Of a stretch of 64,000 bases of DNA, positions 36,057 through 44,496 are shown one piece after another. The stretch's first letter is position 1. Every line of letters begins with the position of its first letter. The stretch spans positions 1,030,204 to 1,094,203 of the forward strand of contig NZ_SOZD01000001.1 in NCBI RefSeq assembly GCF_004519335.1, written 5' to 3'. Source of the DNA: Jiella endophytica (lineage in GTDB: Bacteria > Pseudomonadota > Alphaproteobacteria > Rhizobiales > Rhizobiaceae). The translations under genes were made by a program, and so were the position numbers. Below the pieces are notes generated by a model. The model ran no database searches. It had not been told where the DNA came from and was given only the letters and a program-made list of their open reading frames with translations.

Positions 36057-36695
36057 TCAGCGGCGCGCTTCGTCGCCCGCCTCACCGTCCCCGGCGCCGC
36101 GGCCGGGATCGAAGGTGACGACCCGGTAGACATAGAAGGCGAGGATGACGACGATGATGGCGTTCGATACCGGCCCGACATAGGCCTCGACCACCGCATA
36201 GTTCTGGCCGAGCAGGAAGCCGAGCACGGTGAGAAACGCCGTCCAGATCGCACCGCCGATCGCCGAATAGGCGATAAAGCGCGGCATCGGCATGTGGGCG
36301 ATGCCCGCCGGGACGGAGATCAGCGTGCGCACCGCCGGCACCAGCCGGCCGAACAGCACGGCGCGCGCGCCCTTCTGCCGGAACCACAGATTGGCCCGGT
36401 CGACGTCGTCCGGCGAGAGCGTCAGCCAGCGGCCGTGCCGCGCCGCCAGCCGCTTCATCCGCCGCTCGCCGAGATAATGGCCGGCATAGTACCAGGGGAT
36501 CACGCCGAGGAGCGAGCCGATCGTGCCCGAGGCGATGACGGCATAGATCGACATGTCGCCCTTCGCCGACTGGTAGCCGGCGAGCGGCATGATCAGCTCG
36601 GACGGGATCGGCGGGAAGACGTTTTCCAGAAACATCAGCATGCCGATGCCGAAAACGCCGAAATTCTCCATGATGGATCGGACGAATTCGTCCAT
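36057..36695 (-). CDS. DedA family membrane protein
   Basis: 212-residue inner-membrane protein of the DedA/Tvp38 family. FLENVFPPIPSELIMPLAGY is the hallmark N-terminal re-entrant motif, and GRLVPAVRTLISVPAGIAHM the second signature carrying the essential arginines; four or five hydrophobic segments are present. Members flip phospholipid carriers such as undecaprenyl phosphate. The ATG at 36695 follows AGGAAA. The C-terminus is a short Gly/Asp/Arg-rich tail. Confidence 0.93.
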   Translation of the reverse strand: MDEFVRSIMENFGVFGIGMLMFLENVFPPIPSELIMPLAGYQSAKGDMSIYAVIASGTIGSLLGVIPWYYAGHYLGERRMKRLAARHGRWLTLSPDDVDRANLWFRQKGARAVLFGRLVPAVRTLISVPAGIAHMPMPRFIAYSAIGGAIWTAFLTVLGFLLGQNYAVVEAYVGPVSNAIIVVILAFYVYRVVTFDPGRGAGDGEAGDEARR

Positions 36696-37123
36696 CAGAT
36701 CGCTTTCCTGTCTCTTCTGGCCTCTGACGGCCCGTAGGTCGCCCGACCGGAAGGCGGCATGGCGCCGGAATGTTCCCGTGCCTTGCGTCAATCGGAACCT
36801 GCGGAGCTGGCACTCTCTTCTTTCAGGGGGCGGCTCCGCCCAGCATCTCACCCCCCTCTGGCTTGCCAGCCATCTCCCCCTCAAGGGGGGAGATCGGACG
36901 CTTCGCCGCCGGGCCGCCGCTGCCTCGACCTCTCGGCGTCTGCAAGCGTTGAGCCATAAGGGTCGACTCTTGAGCATTCCCAGGCGTTGAGCTGGATGGA
37001 AGATCAGGCAAAACGAGGTCGATCTCCCCCCTTGAGGGGGAGATGTCCGGCAGGACAGAGGGGGGTTCGATGGCGAGGCATCCTGACACCACCCGGCAAC
37101 CATCTGCATTCGACGGCGATCCC
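36696..37123. other. 428-base intergenic region with composite palindromic element
   Basis: No gene is visible. Half of the region is the inverted repeat element at 36851-37065. The part next to the DedA start should hold its promoter; no clear box was recognised. Confidence 0.5.
36851..37065. repeat. Composite palindromic intergenic element, copy 1
   Basis: Two ~46-base arms in inverted orientation (36851-36896 and 37020-37065) each contain CTCCCCC and GGGGGAG palindromes plus a CCCCTCTG end. The 123-base spacer is unrelated to that of copy 2. The arrangement resembles rhizobial RIME-type mosaic elements. Copy 2 lies at 39869-40030. Confidence 0.8.
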
Positions 37124-38743
37124 TCACCCCTCGCTCAGCCGTCCCCCTGCCGCCGCCAACGCCTCACGCGTGTCGACGTCGAGGCTTGCGGCGGCGCCGA
37201 TCTCGACCTCGGTCAGCGCATCGGGATGAGCGGCGATGATGCGCGCCGCGCCGACGTCGCCGGTGAGGCCGTCGATGTCGGAAGCAAAGTCCCGCGAGAG
37301 GATGACCGGGTTGCGCCGCGCGCCGCGGTCGCTCGCCGCGACGATGGCGCCTCGCCCGCGGCCGGTGAAGGCGGCGATCAGCCGGTCGAGGTCGTGGGCC
37401 CTCAGAAGCGGCTGGTCGGCGAGCATCACCATCACGCCGTCGGCGTCCATGGAAGCGCGGAACCCGGCCTTGAGCGAGGTCGAAAGCCCGTCGGCGAAAT
37501 GCGGATTGTCGACGATCTCGATGGCGAGCCCTTCGAGCGCCGCACGGATCTCGGCGCGCATATGGCCGACGACGACGCGCACGGTCTCGGCGTTCTTCGC
37601 CGCGAGCGCCGCCTCCACTGAGCGGCGGATCAACGGCTTGCCGCCGAAATCGGCGAGCAGCTTGTTCGGGCCGCCCATGCGGCTCGACCGGCCTGCGGCG
37701 AGGACGACGATGTCGACCGCGGGCTCGTCGGCGCGATCCTCGGCACTGCCCCCTTCGCGAGGCTGCGGCCGCGACGCGATCTCCATCAGGAGACCGCCGA
37801 CCCCCATCCTGCGAATGTCCTCGCCCGAAACCGCAATATCCGCCAGCAAGCGATTGAGCACCCAGTCGAAACCGTTTTCCTTGGGGCTGCGCGCGCAGCC
37901 CGGCGCGCCGAGCACCGGCCGCCCGCCGAGACGGCCAAGCAGCAACAGGTTGCCGGGATCGACCGGCATGCCGAGATGGTCCACCGTGCCGCCGGCCATG
38001 CGGATCGCCGCGGGGATGACGTCCTCGGCATCGATCACCGCCGAGGCGCCGAAGACCAGGACGAGATCGGCCTCGCCGGCTGCAGAAAGGCTTGCGGCGA
38101 GCGCTTCGCCCTGATGCGGGCAGCGCCACTCGCCGATCACGCTCGACCCGGACGGCGCGAGCCTCGCCTCGGTGACGCGGCGGGTCTTGTCGAGCATCTT
38201 TGCGCGTGTGCCGGCAAGTTCGGTCTGGATCAGCGCCACCTTGCGGGGCCGGAAGGGTGCCAGCCGGAAGGCCGGGCTTTCGGCCAGGATGGCGAGCACC
38301 CGCTCGACCGAAGCGCCGGAAACCGCGAGCGGAATGATCTTCACCGTCGCGACCATCCGCCCCGACGCGACCGGCTCGAATTCACCGAGGGTGGCAAGGG
38401 TGATACCCGGATCGACGGCATTCACCCGATCGACGGTCTGCCGGTCCGGGACGAACAGGCCGCCCGCCCCGGCAAAGACGTTGACACGGCCGGTGGCAGC
38501 GTCCTCGACGGCAAGGCCCGTACCGGCAAGCCCTGCCCCGATGCGGGCGGCCGCCTCGTCCTCCGTCAGGTCGCCGGCATCGAGGCTGGCGACGACGAGG
38601 CTGGCGATGCCTGCCTCGATGAGCGCTGCCACATGGTCGCCGGTGAGGCGCGTGCCCTTGGCGATCCTGCCGCCCGCGACGCTGCGGGAATGGGCGAGCA
38701 GCGCGCCCTCGGCCGTGCTCGCAGGAATTTCACCGAACCTCAT
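37124..38743 (-). CDS. Molybdopterin-binding / MobA-like nucleotidyltransferase fusion
   Basis: 539-residue two-domain protein. The first ~330 residues resemble MoeA/CinA-type molybdopterin-binding domains (LVLVFGASAVIDAEDVIPA, HLGMPVDPGNLLLLG). The last ~200 residues are a MobA/MocA-like nucleotidyltransferase with VLAAGRSSRMGGPNKLL, VGHMRAEIRAAL and VMLADQPLL. The fusion suits transfer of CMP or GMP to molybdopterin for a xanthine-dehydrogenase-family enzyme. It overlaps the XdhC stop by four bases, placing it in a maturation operon. Confidence 0.9.
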   Translation of the reverse strand: MRFGEIPASTAEGALLAHSRSVAGGRIAKGTRLTGDHVAALIEAGIASLVVASLDAGDLTEDEAAARIGAGLAGTGLAVEDAATGRVNVFAGAGGLFVPDRQTVDRVNAVDPGITLATLGEFEPVASGRMVATVKIIPLAVSGASVERVLAILAESPAFRLAPFRPRKVALIQTELAGTRAKMLDKTRRVTEARLAPSGSSVIGEWRCPHQGEALAASLSAAGEADLVLVFGASAVIDAEDVIPAAIRMAGGTVDHLGMPVDPGNLLLLGRLGGRPVLGAPGCARSPKENGFDWVLNRLLADIAVSGEDIRRMGVGGLLMEIASRPQPREGGSAEDRADEPAVDIVVLAAGRSSRMGGPNKLLADFGGKPLIRRSVEAALAAKNAETVRVVVGHMRAEIRAALEGLAIEIVDNPHFADGLSTSLKAGFRASMDADGVMVMLADQPLLRAHDLDRLIAAFTGRGRGAIVAASDRGARRNPVILSRDFASDIDGLTGDVGAARIIAAHPDALTEVEIGAAASLDVDTREALAAAGGRLSEG

Positions 38744-39456
38744 GCGGCGGCGGTCTCGCCGCGCCGCTCGGCAAACATCTTGCGCTTGCGGAACGCCTCG
38801 ATCACCGAGGCGAGGATGGCGACGGCGATCTCGCCGGGATTGGCCGCGCCGATGTCGGCGCCGATCGGCGCGTCGATGCGCTCGATCGACGATTGCGGGA
38901 TGCCGGCCTCCTTCAGCCGGTCGACGCGGCGGCCATGGGTCTTCCGGCTGCCGAGCGCGCCGATATAGAAACAGCCGGTGTTGAGCGCCGAGATCAACGG
39001 GACATCGTCGATCTTCGGATCATGGGTGATGACGCAGACGGCGGTGTAGGGATCGAAGGGCCGCGCCTTCAGGACGTCCTCCGGCCACTCGGCGTGGAGC
39101 GTCACGCCGGGAAAGCGTTCGGGGCTGGCGAAGGCCGTGCGTGGATCGATGATCTCGAAGTCGAAGCCGGCGATCTTCGCCATCGGCGCCAGGGCCTGGC
39201 TGATATGGACGGCGCCGATCGCGACGATCCGCGCCGGCGGCAGATGGGCGTTGAGGAAGACTTCTCCCTCGGCGGTCTCGACGATCCCGGACTTGCCGGA
39301 AACGATCGCCCGCTCGATGTCGCCGGCCAGCGGGTCGGCGCCGGCATCGGCCTCGCGCACCAGCCGCTGGCGGCCGGTGGCAAGTTCGGTCACCACCACC
39401 GCGGCGCGGCGGGCGGCGCGTTCCTCGTTGAGGGCGGCGAGAATGGCGCGGTGCAT
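38740..39456 (-). CDS. XdhC family protein, Rossmann part
   Basis: 238-residue XdhC/CoxI-type protein that carries or inserts molybdenum cofactor into hydroxylases. The C-terminal Rossmann module shows RIVAIGAVHISQALAPMAK, VCVITHDPKIDDVPLI and YIGALGSRKTHGRRVDRL. Its start overlaps the stop of the smaller XdhC gene by one base and its stop overlaps the MobA-like gene start (ATGA), so the three form one translational unit. Confidence 0.92.
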   Translation of the reverse strand: MHRAILAALNEERAARRAAVVVTELATGRQRLVREADAGADPLAGDIERAIVSGKSGIVETAEGEVFLNAHLPPARIVAIGAVHISQALAPMAKIAGFDFEIIDPRTAFASPERFPGVTLHAEWPEDVLKARPFDPYTAVCVITHDPKIDDVPLISALNTGCFYIGALGSRKTHGRRVDRLKEAGIPQSSIERIDAPIGADIGAANPGEIAVAILASVIEAFRKRKMFAERRGETAAA

Positions 39457-39785
39457 CAGTTCACCTTCTCGACATAGACGCGGATGCGGCCGCCGCAGGA
39501 GAGCCCGACCCGCCAGGCGGTCTCGTCGGCGACGCCGAATTCCAGCATCCTCGGCTCGCCCGCATCGATGACGTCGAGCGCCTCGGAGACGACCGCGCCC
39601 TCGACGCAGCCGCCGGAGACCGAGCCTTCGAAATTGCCGTCCGCGTCGATGACCAGATGGCTGCCGGTCGGGCGCGGCGCCGAGCCCCAGGTCTCGACCA
39701 CGGTGGCCAGCGCGAGATGACGGCCCTCGCCGGCCCAGCGCTCGGCGGTGGAGAGGACGTCGAGTTCTGTAAAGGTTTCGGACAT
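39456..39785 (-). CDS. XdhC family protein, small N-terminal type
   Basis: 109-residue protein equal to the N-terminal XdhC/CoxI domain: LATVVETWGSAPRPTGSHLVI and the Cys-bearing SVSGGCVEGAVV, whose cysteine may contact the Mo cofactor, followed by GLSCGGRIRVYVE. In many genomes this and the next gene are one protein or adjacent genes; here they are split. The ATG at 39785 lies just inside the repeat-rich gap that follows the CoxE stop. Confidence 0.9.
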   Translation of the reverse strand: MSETFTELDVLSTAERWAGEGRHLALATVVETWGSAPRPTGSHLVIDADGNFEGSVSGGCVEGAVVSEALDVIDAGEPRMLEFGVADETAWRVGLSCGGRIRVYVEKVN

Positions 39786-40088
39786 GTCAGAGCCTCGTGA
39801 TCTTGGCGGGGCGGTTCTGTCGGCAACGCCGAGCCGAATATTTGTCGGCAAGGGCAGTGCCGAGTTTGCCCCCCTCTGTCCTGCCGGACATCTCCCCCAC
39901 CAGGGGGGAGATCGGATCTCGTTCAACCTCGCCGCCCTTTCGTCGAATCATCAGGCGACAAGTCAAACGCGGGCTCTTGCGACGATCGATCTCCCCCCTT
40001 GTGGGGGAGATGCCGGCAGGCAGAGGGGGGTGGCGGCGTCACCGCCGTTTCCGTCTTATGTCGATCGCCAAACCACTCTCGGCAAGGG
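39786..40088. other. 303-base intergenic region filled by repeat copy 2
   Basis: No gene is visible. Most of it is the composite element at 39869-40030, which separates coxE from the XdhC genes in an otherwise compact leftward cluster. Confidence 0.5.
39869..40030. repeat. Composite palindromic intergenic element, copy 2
   Basis: Inverted arms at about 39869-39915 and 39985-40030 share the CTCCCCC, GGGGGAG and CCCCTCTG blocks of copy 1 at 36851-37065 but have a shorter, unrelated spacer. Conserved arms with variable centres suggest a mobile or recombining repeat family. Confidence 0.8.
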
Positions 40089-41378
40089 TCAGGCCGCAGC
40101 GACGATGCGTTCGTCCTTCAGCCACAGCCGCGGATCGGTCTCGGCCGCGGACCGGGCGCTCGACAGCGCCTCGCAGAGCCCGCGCATGGCGTCCAGCGAA
40201 TGCACCGAGCGGAATTCGTCGACATGCGGCAGCATCGCCCGAACCCCGCGCGCCTTGGCGGAAAAGCCGTCATAGCGCAGCAACGGGTTGAGCCAGACCA
40301 GCCTGCGGCAGGATTTATGCAGCCGCTCCATCTGCGTCTCGAGGTCCTCGATGCTGTCGCGTTCGAGCCCGTCGGTGATCAGGATGCAGATCGCCCCCTG
40401 ACCGAGAACCCGGCGCGACCAGTCGCGATTGAAGGCACCAAGCGCCTCGGCGATCCGCGTCCCTCCGGACCAGTCCTTCACCGTCCCGGCGCATTCCTCC
40501 AGCGCCTCGTCAGGGTCCTTGCGGCGCATCTGCCGGGTGACGTTGGTGAGCCGCGTGCCGAAGAGAAAGGTGTGGACCCGCCGCCGCTCGTCGGTGAGCG
40601 CATGGAGGAAATGCAGGAAGATCCGGGTGTACTGGCTCATCGAGCCGGAAATGTCCGCGATCACCACCACCGGTGGATGGCGGGTCCGCGGCGAGGAGAA
40701 CTTCGGCAGCAGAAGATCGCCGCCGGTGCGCATCGAGCCGTGCAGCGTCGCGCGGGCGTCGATCCTGCGGCCCCTCGCATCGGGACGGAAGCGCCGCGTT
40801 CGCACCTCGTCGTCGGGTAGCCGGAGCAAGGCGATGGCGCGTTTCGCCTCGGCGAGTTCGGAGACGGACATCTGGGCGAAATCCTTGGCGCGCAGCACCT
40901 CGTCGCCGGAAACGGTGAGGCTCGCGTCGATCTCGACGGTCGGCCGCTCCTGCCGGGTGACGCGATCCTCGGCACCTTCGAACAGCCCCTCGGCCGCGCG
41001 GTCCTCGCCGGCGCGCTTCTTCTCGCGCTCGGTCTCCCGCGGCGGCGCAGTCGGCGAGAACATCGCGATCATCTTCTCGATCAGCTCGCGCGAGCGCCAG
41101 AACAGTCGGAAGGCCTCGGCAAACACGGCCTCGTCCTCGCGGCGCGAGACCAGCGTCGCATGGAGCGTCCAGTAGAAGTCGTCGCGGGACGACAGCCCCG
41201 CCGCCTTCACCGCGGCGATCGCGTCGAGGGTCGCTGCAGGGCCGAGCTTCAGGCCGGCGCGTCGCAGCGCCCGGGCGAAATAGGCGATGTTGTCGGCAAG
41301 CCGGCCGTCCGGATCGGCCTTTCGGACGACGGGCGCCTCGCCTTCGCCCGTTCCGTCAGGAGGCGGATTGGAGCTCAC
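40089..41378 (-). CDS. coxE: CoxE-like VWA domain protein
   Basis: 429-residue protein with a C-terminal von Willebrand A domain. The MIDAS motif is DISGSMS near residue 245, with later metal-ligand regions at SGGTRIAEAL and LITDGLERD. The acidic, charged middle region is typical of CoxE. CoxE works with the AAA+ ATPase CoxD in activating molybdenum hydroxylases such as CO dehydrogenase. The GTG at 41378 follows GAGG and overlaps coxD by 23 bases. Confidence 0.9.
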   Translation of the reverse strand: MSSNPPPDGTGEGEAPVVRKADPDGRLADNIAYFARALRRAGLKLGPAATLDAIAAVKAAGLSSRDDFYWTLHATLVSRREDEAVFAEAFRLFWRSRELIEKMIAMFSPTAPPRETEREKKRAGEDRAAEGLFEGAEDRVTRQERPTVEIDASLTVSGDEVLRAKDFAQMSVSELAEAKRAIALLRLPDDEVRTRRFRPDARGRRIDARATLHGSMRTGGDLLLPKFSSPRTRHPPVVVIADISGSMSQYTRIFLHFLHALTDERRRVHTFLFGTRLTNVTRQMRRKDPDEALEECAGTVKDWSGGTRIAEALGAFNRDWSRRVLGQGAICILITDGLERDSIEDLETQMERLHKSCRRLVWLNPLLRYDGFSAKARGVRAMLPHVDEFRSVHSLDAMRGLCEALSSARSAAETDPRLWLKDERIVAAA

Positions 41379-42270
41379 GCTTCACCTCGTCGAGGATCTT
41401 GCGGCTTTCGCCGGTTTCGAGCCGCTGAATGTCGTCCTGATATTTCAGGAGCACGCCGAGCGTATCGGAGATATGGGCGGGATCGAGGGCGACGGCGTTC
41501 AACTCGGTCAGGGCGTTGGCCCAGTCGATGGTCTCGGCGACGCCCGGCGCCTTGAAAAGATCGATCTGCCGCAGCTTCTGCACGAAGCCGACGAGCTCGG
41601 CGGCGAGCGCCGCATTGGCGCCCGGCGCCTTGCGGCGGACGATCTCGAGTTCGCGGCCGGCCTGCGGATAGTCCACCCAGTGATAGAGGCAGCGGCGCTT
41701 CAAAGCGTCGTGGATTTCGCGGGTGCGGTTGGTGGTGATGACGACGATCGGCGGCTCCTCTGCCCGGATTGTGCCGAGTTCCGGGATCGTCACCTGATTG
41801 TCGGAAAGGATCTCGAGCAGAAACGCCTCGAAGGCCTCGTCGGTGCGGTCGAGTTCGTCGATGAGGAGCACCGGCGCGCGGCCGGGCACGGCCTCCAGCG
41901 CCTGCAGGATCGGTCGGCGGATCAAGAAGCGTTCCGAGAAGATCTCCGAGCGCATGGCGTCGCGCGCGGTGTCGCCGCTCGCCTCGGCGAGGCGGATCTC
42001 GATCATCTGGGCGGCATAGTTCCACTCGTAGAGCGCCGAGGAGACGTCGAGGCCCTCGTAGCATTGCAACCGGATCAGCGGCCGGTCGAGCGCGGCCGCC
42101 AGCACCTTGGCGATCTCGGTCTTGCCGACGCCCGCCTCGCCTTCGAGGAACAGCGGCCGTCCCATCTTCAGAGCGAGGAACAGCACGGTGGCGAGCGGCC
42201 GGTCGGCCAGATAGTCGGCGCGATCAAGGAGCGCCGCCGTCTCGTCGATCGAGGCAGGAAGGTTCTTCAC
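41356..42270 (-). CDS. coxD: CoxD-like MoxR family AAA+ ATPase
   Basis: 304-residue AAA+ ATPase. Walker A is GEAGVGKTE (residues 44-52), Walker B VLLIDELDR, sensor region VVITTNRTREIHDALKRR. In the carboxydotroph system CoxD helps build the CuSMoO2 or sulfurated Mo centre together with CoxE and CoxF. It is upstream of and overlaps coxE. No hydroxylase subunit genes (coxMSL type) are within the window, so the client enzyme is unknown. Confidence 0.92.
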   Translation of the reverse strand: MKNLPASIDETAALLDRADYLADRPLATVLFLALKMGRPLFLEGEAGVGKTEIAKVLAAALDRPLIRLQCYEGLDVSSALYEWNYAAQMIEIRLAEASGDTARDAMRSEIFSERFLIRRPILQALEAVPGRAPVLLIDELDRTDEAFEAFLLEILSDNQVTIPELGTIRAEEPPIVVITTNRTREIHDALKRRCLYHWVDYPQAGRELEIVRRKAPGANAALAAELVGFVQKLRQIDLFKAPGVAETIDWANALTELNAVALDPAHISDTLGVLLKYQDDIQRLETGESRKILDEVKRELQSAS

Positions 42271-42295
42271 ATTCGTCCTTTCCGTGCTGTGTCCC

Positions 42296-42802
42296 TCATC
42301 CGGCCGCGTCGACGCTCCGAAAGCCCCGGCCGAGATAGACCAGCGAGGGCGCCGGCCTGCCGGACCTGAGATCGGCGACCTCGCCGATCAGCACCTTGTG
42401 GGTGGCGATGACCTTCGCATCGATCAGCCGGCAGTCGAAGCTCGCGAGAGCCGTGTCGAGAAGCGGCGCGCCGGTGGCACCGGCCGACCATCGACCACGG
42501 CCGAAACGCTCGGTCTGGCTCAGCCCGCCCTCGCCGGCAAAGGCCCTGGCAACCGCCTGGTCGTCGACCGACAGGACGTTGACGGCAAAGGCGCCGTTCT
42601 CCTCGAACCAGCTGTTGTCGGGGCTGGAAAGATTGAGGCAGACAAGCAGCGTCGCCGGATCGTCCGATACCGAACAGGCGGAGGTAACGGTGACGCCCCG
42701 CCGGCCCGACGCCCCGTCGGTGGTCACGACATGGACCGCCGCGGCAAAGCGCGTCATCGTCTCGCGAAATGCCCGCGGGTCTGTCCGCATCGACTGCAGC
42801 AA
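42296..42802 (-). CDS. Flavin reductase family protein
   Basis: 168-residue FMN-binding flavin reductase domain of the HpaC/NtaB type: FAAAVHVVTTDGASGRRGVT, VTSACSVSDDPATLLVCLN and NVLSVDDQAVARAFAG are family blocks. It likely supplies reduced flavin to a monooxygenase. The TTG at 42802 is chosen because GAGGA lies 6 bases upstream; an ATG four codons later has none. It is 25 bases upstream of coxD, so it may share that operon. Confidence 0.88.
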   Translation of the reverse strand: MLQSMRTDPRAFRETMTRFAAAVHVVTTDGASGRRGVTVTSACSVSDDPATLLVCLNLSSPDNSWFEENGAFAVNVLSVDDQAVARAFAGEGGLSQTERFGRGRWSAGATGAPLLDTALASFDCRLIDAKVIATHKVLIGEVADLRSGRPAPSLVYLGRGFRSVDAAG

Positions 42803-42963
42803 ATTTCGTCCTCGTTCATCGGCAGGCTGATCCACCCGCAATTACATAGGGTGAGCGCGGGCGGATCGCACCCTTCCGTCGACGGCAGGGGATTCGCCCT
42901 GCCGGACACTGGCACGGCGGGGCGGCGATTTCCAAGCGCCGGCGAAACCGCTATGACGCTCCC

Positions 42964-44094
42964 ATGCGCGCTTTCGCAACCCTCGCTTTCTTCGCCTCCC
43001 TGGCCGCTGCCGCCGCCGCGCAGGAGAACGCGCCAATCGTCGTCGGCGTCGCGGCGCCGCTGTCGGACGCCCAGGAGATCCTCGGCCGGCAGCTGACCGC
43101 CGGCGTCGAGGCGGCGCTCGCTGCCCGGAACGGCGAGGCGCGGACGGTGGTCGCCGACACTTCCTGCTCGGCCAAGGGCGGCGAGACGGCGGCGAGGAGT
43201 TTCGTCGAGAAGAAGGCGAGCATCGTCGTCGGCTTTCTCTGCGTCGAGGCGATCGAGGCGGCACTGCCGATCCTCAAGGAGGCCGGCATCGCCACCATCG
43301 ACGTCGGCGTCAGGGAGAACCGGCTGACGGACGACAAGCCGAAGACCGGCTATCTGATCTATCGCCTTGCGCCGCGCTCGGAGGCGGAGGCGGTGGCCGT
43401 TTCGCGCTACATCGCGGCGCGCTGGGCGGACCAGCCCTTCGGCCTTATCGAGGACGGCTCGATCGCCGCCCGCGGGCTCGTCGATCAGCTCCGCCGCCGG
43501 CTCGGCGACGAGGGCCTGAAGCCCCAGACCCTCGACAATTACCGGCCCGCCGAGGAAAAGCAGTTCGGCCTTGCGAGGCGCCTCCAACGCACCGGCGTCA
43601 CCCGCTTCTTCATCGCCGGCGACCGGCCGGACATCGCGATCATCGCCCGCGACGCAAAAGAAAGTGGACTAAAGCTGACGATCGTCGGCGCCGAAGGGCT
43701 GTTCGACGAGGCGAGCGTCGACGCGCCGCTGCCGGCGGGGATCATCGCCATCGGCCCGAAGACGCAGTTTCCCGAGCTTTCGCCCGACACCAGAGCGACG
43801 CCGCAGGAAACCGCAGGGGCAGATGGCGAGGCAGACGCGGCTGCGAGCGAGGACCCCGGCGCGCTGCCGCCGCAGGGCTATTTCGGACCCGGTTACGCCG
43901 CCGCCGAGATAGGTGTCGATGCAGTGATCGGCAGCCGCGAGAACGACAAGCCTGTCGCGGACGCCCTCTCGTCGCAGAGCTTTGCCACCGCCCTCGGGCC
44001 GGTGCGCTTCGATGAAAACGGCGACAGCGACTTCGATCTCTTTCGCGTCTTCGAGTGGCGCGGCGACGAATTCGTCGACGAAACCGGCGGCTGA
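42964..44094 (+). CDS. ABC transporter substrate-binding protein (branched-chain amino acid type)
   Basis: 376-residue periplasmic type 1 binding protein. A signal peptide (MRAFATLAFFASLAAAAAA) is followed by PIVVGVAAPLSDAQEILGRQ, the LivJ/Leu-binding signature start. It contains ADTSCSAKGG and GFLCVEAIEAALPIL, with cysteines that could form a disulfide. Such proteins bind amino acids, amides or urea. No permease or ATPase genes are adjacent, so this is an orphan receptor; related genes are often placed near methanol or cox regions, but no partner is visible here. Confidence 0.87.
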   Translation: MRAFATLAFFASLAAAAAAQENAPIVVGVAAPLSDAQEILGRQLTAGVEAALAARNGEARTVVADTSCSAKGGETAARSFVEKKASIVVGFLCVEAIEAALPILKEAGIATIDVGVRENRLTDDKPKTGYLIYRLAPRSEAEAVAVSRYIAARWADQPFGLIEDGSIAARGLVDQLRRRLGDEGLKPQTLDNYRPAEEKQFGLARRLQRTGVTRFFIAGDRPDIAIIARDAKESGLKLTIVGAEGLFDEASVDAPLPAGIIAIGPKTQFPELSPDTRATPQETAGADGEADAAASEDPGALPPQGYFGPGYAAAEIGVDAVIGSRENDKPVADALSSQSFATALGPVRFDENGDSDFDLFRVFEWRGDEFVDETGG

Positions 44095-44496
44095 GGCTCG
44101 CCTGAACCCCGGATCACCTCCGTCACAGGGCGATCCGGCGGTTGGCTTCCCCACAAGCGTCTTCGCACGGAGGTTCGGCGACGGCTCCCCACGTCACATT
44201 TCCGAAGGCGCTCCACGGCCGCTTCGGCGTCTCCGGCGTCACCGGCGTCTCCGGCGTCGACCCGATTTCGCTGTGTCGCGTCGACTTCGAGCGGTCCCGG
44301 GCCAGCCGACAGGCGACCGGATTTGCTCTCGGATCGCCGCAGTTGCCAAACGACTTCCGTTACGAAATGTTTTCGCGCTTTCCTTGCAAAAATAAGTTTA
44401 TTATTGCTCACCGCAACCAATCGACACTCCACCAATAGCAGCATATGATCCAATCGACGAGCATCGTGCCTCGTCTTCTTGGCGGAGGATAGGTCG
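44095..44496. other. 402-base intergenic region with 9-base tandem repeat and AT-rich promoter zone
   Basis: No gene is supported. It holds four tandem 9-base units, CGGCGTCNN with variable last two bases, at 44225-44260. A clearly AT-rich stretch at ~44380-44420 just upstream of the PAN-domain gene is a candidate promoter zone. Confidence 0.5.
44225..44260. repeat. Short 9-base tandem repeat (4 copies)
   Basis: Four adjacent 9-base units, CGGCGTCNN, with only the last two positions varying. It is non-coding by context and probably slippage-derived; it may vary in copy number between strains. Confidence 0.6.

Noticed and set aside
34111..40030. Repeat arms considered as a CRISPR array or insertion sequence
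   Set aside because: Arms are few, inverted rather than directly repeated, with unequal spacers, and no cas or transposase gene is present.
44142..44438. 98-codon frame with a Gly-Val-Ser repeat in front of the PAN-domain gene
   Set aside because: The repeat is an artefact of the 9-base tandem DNA repeat; no ribosome-binding site and no family resemblance.
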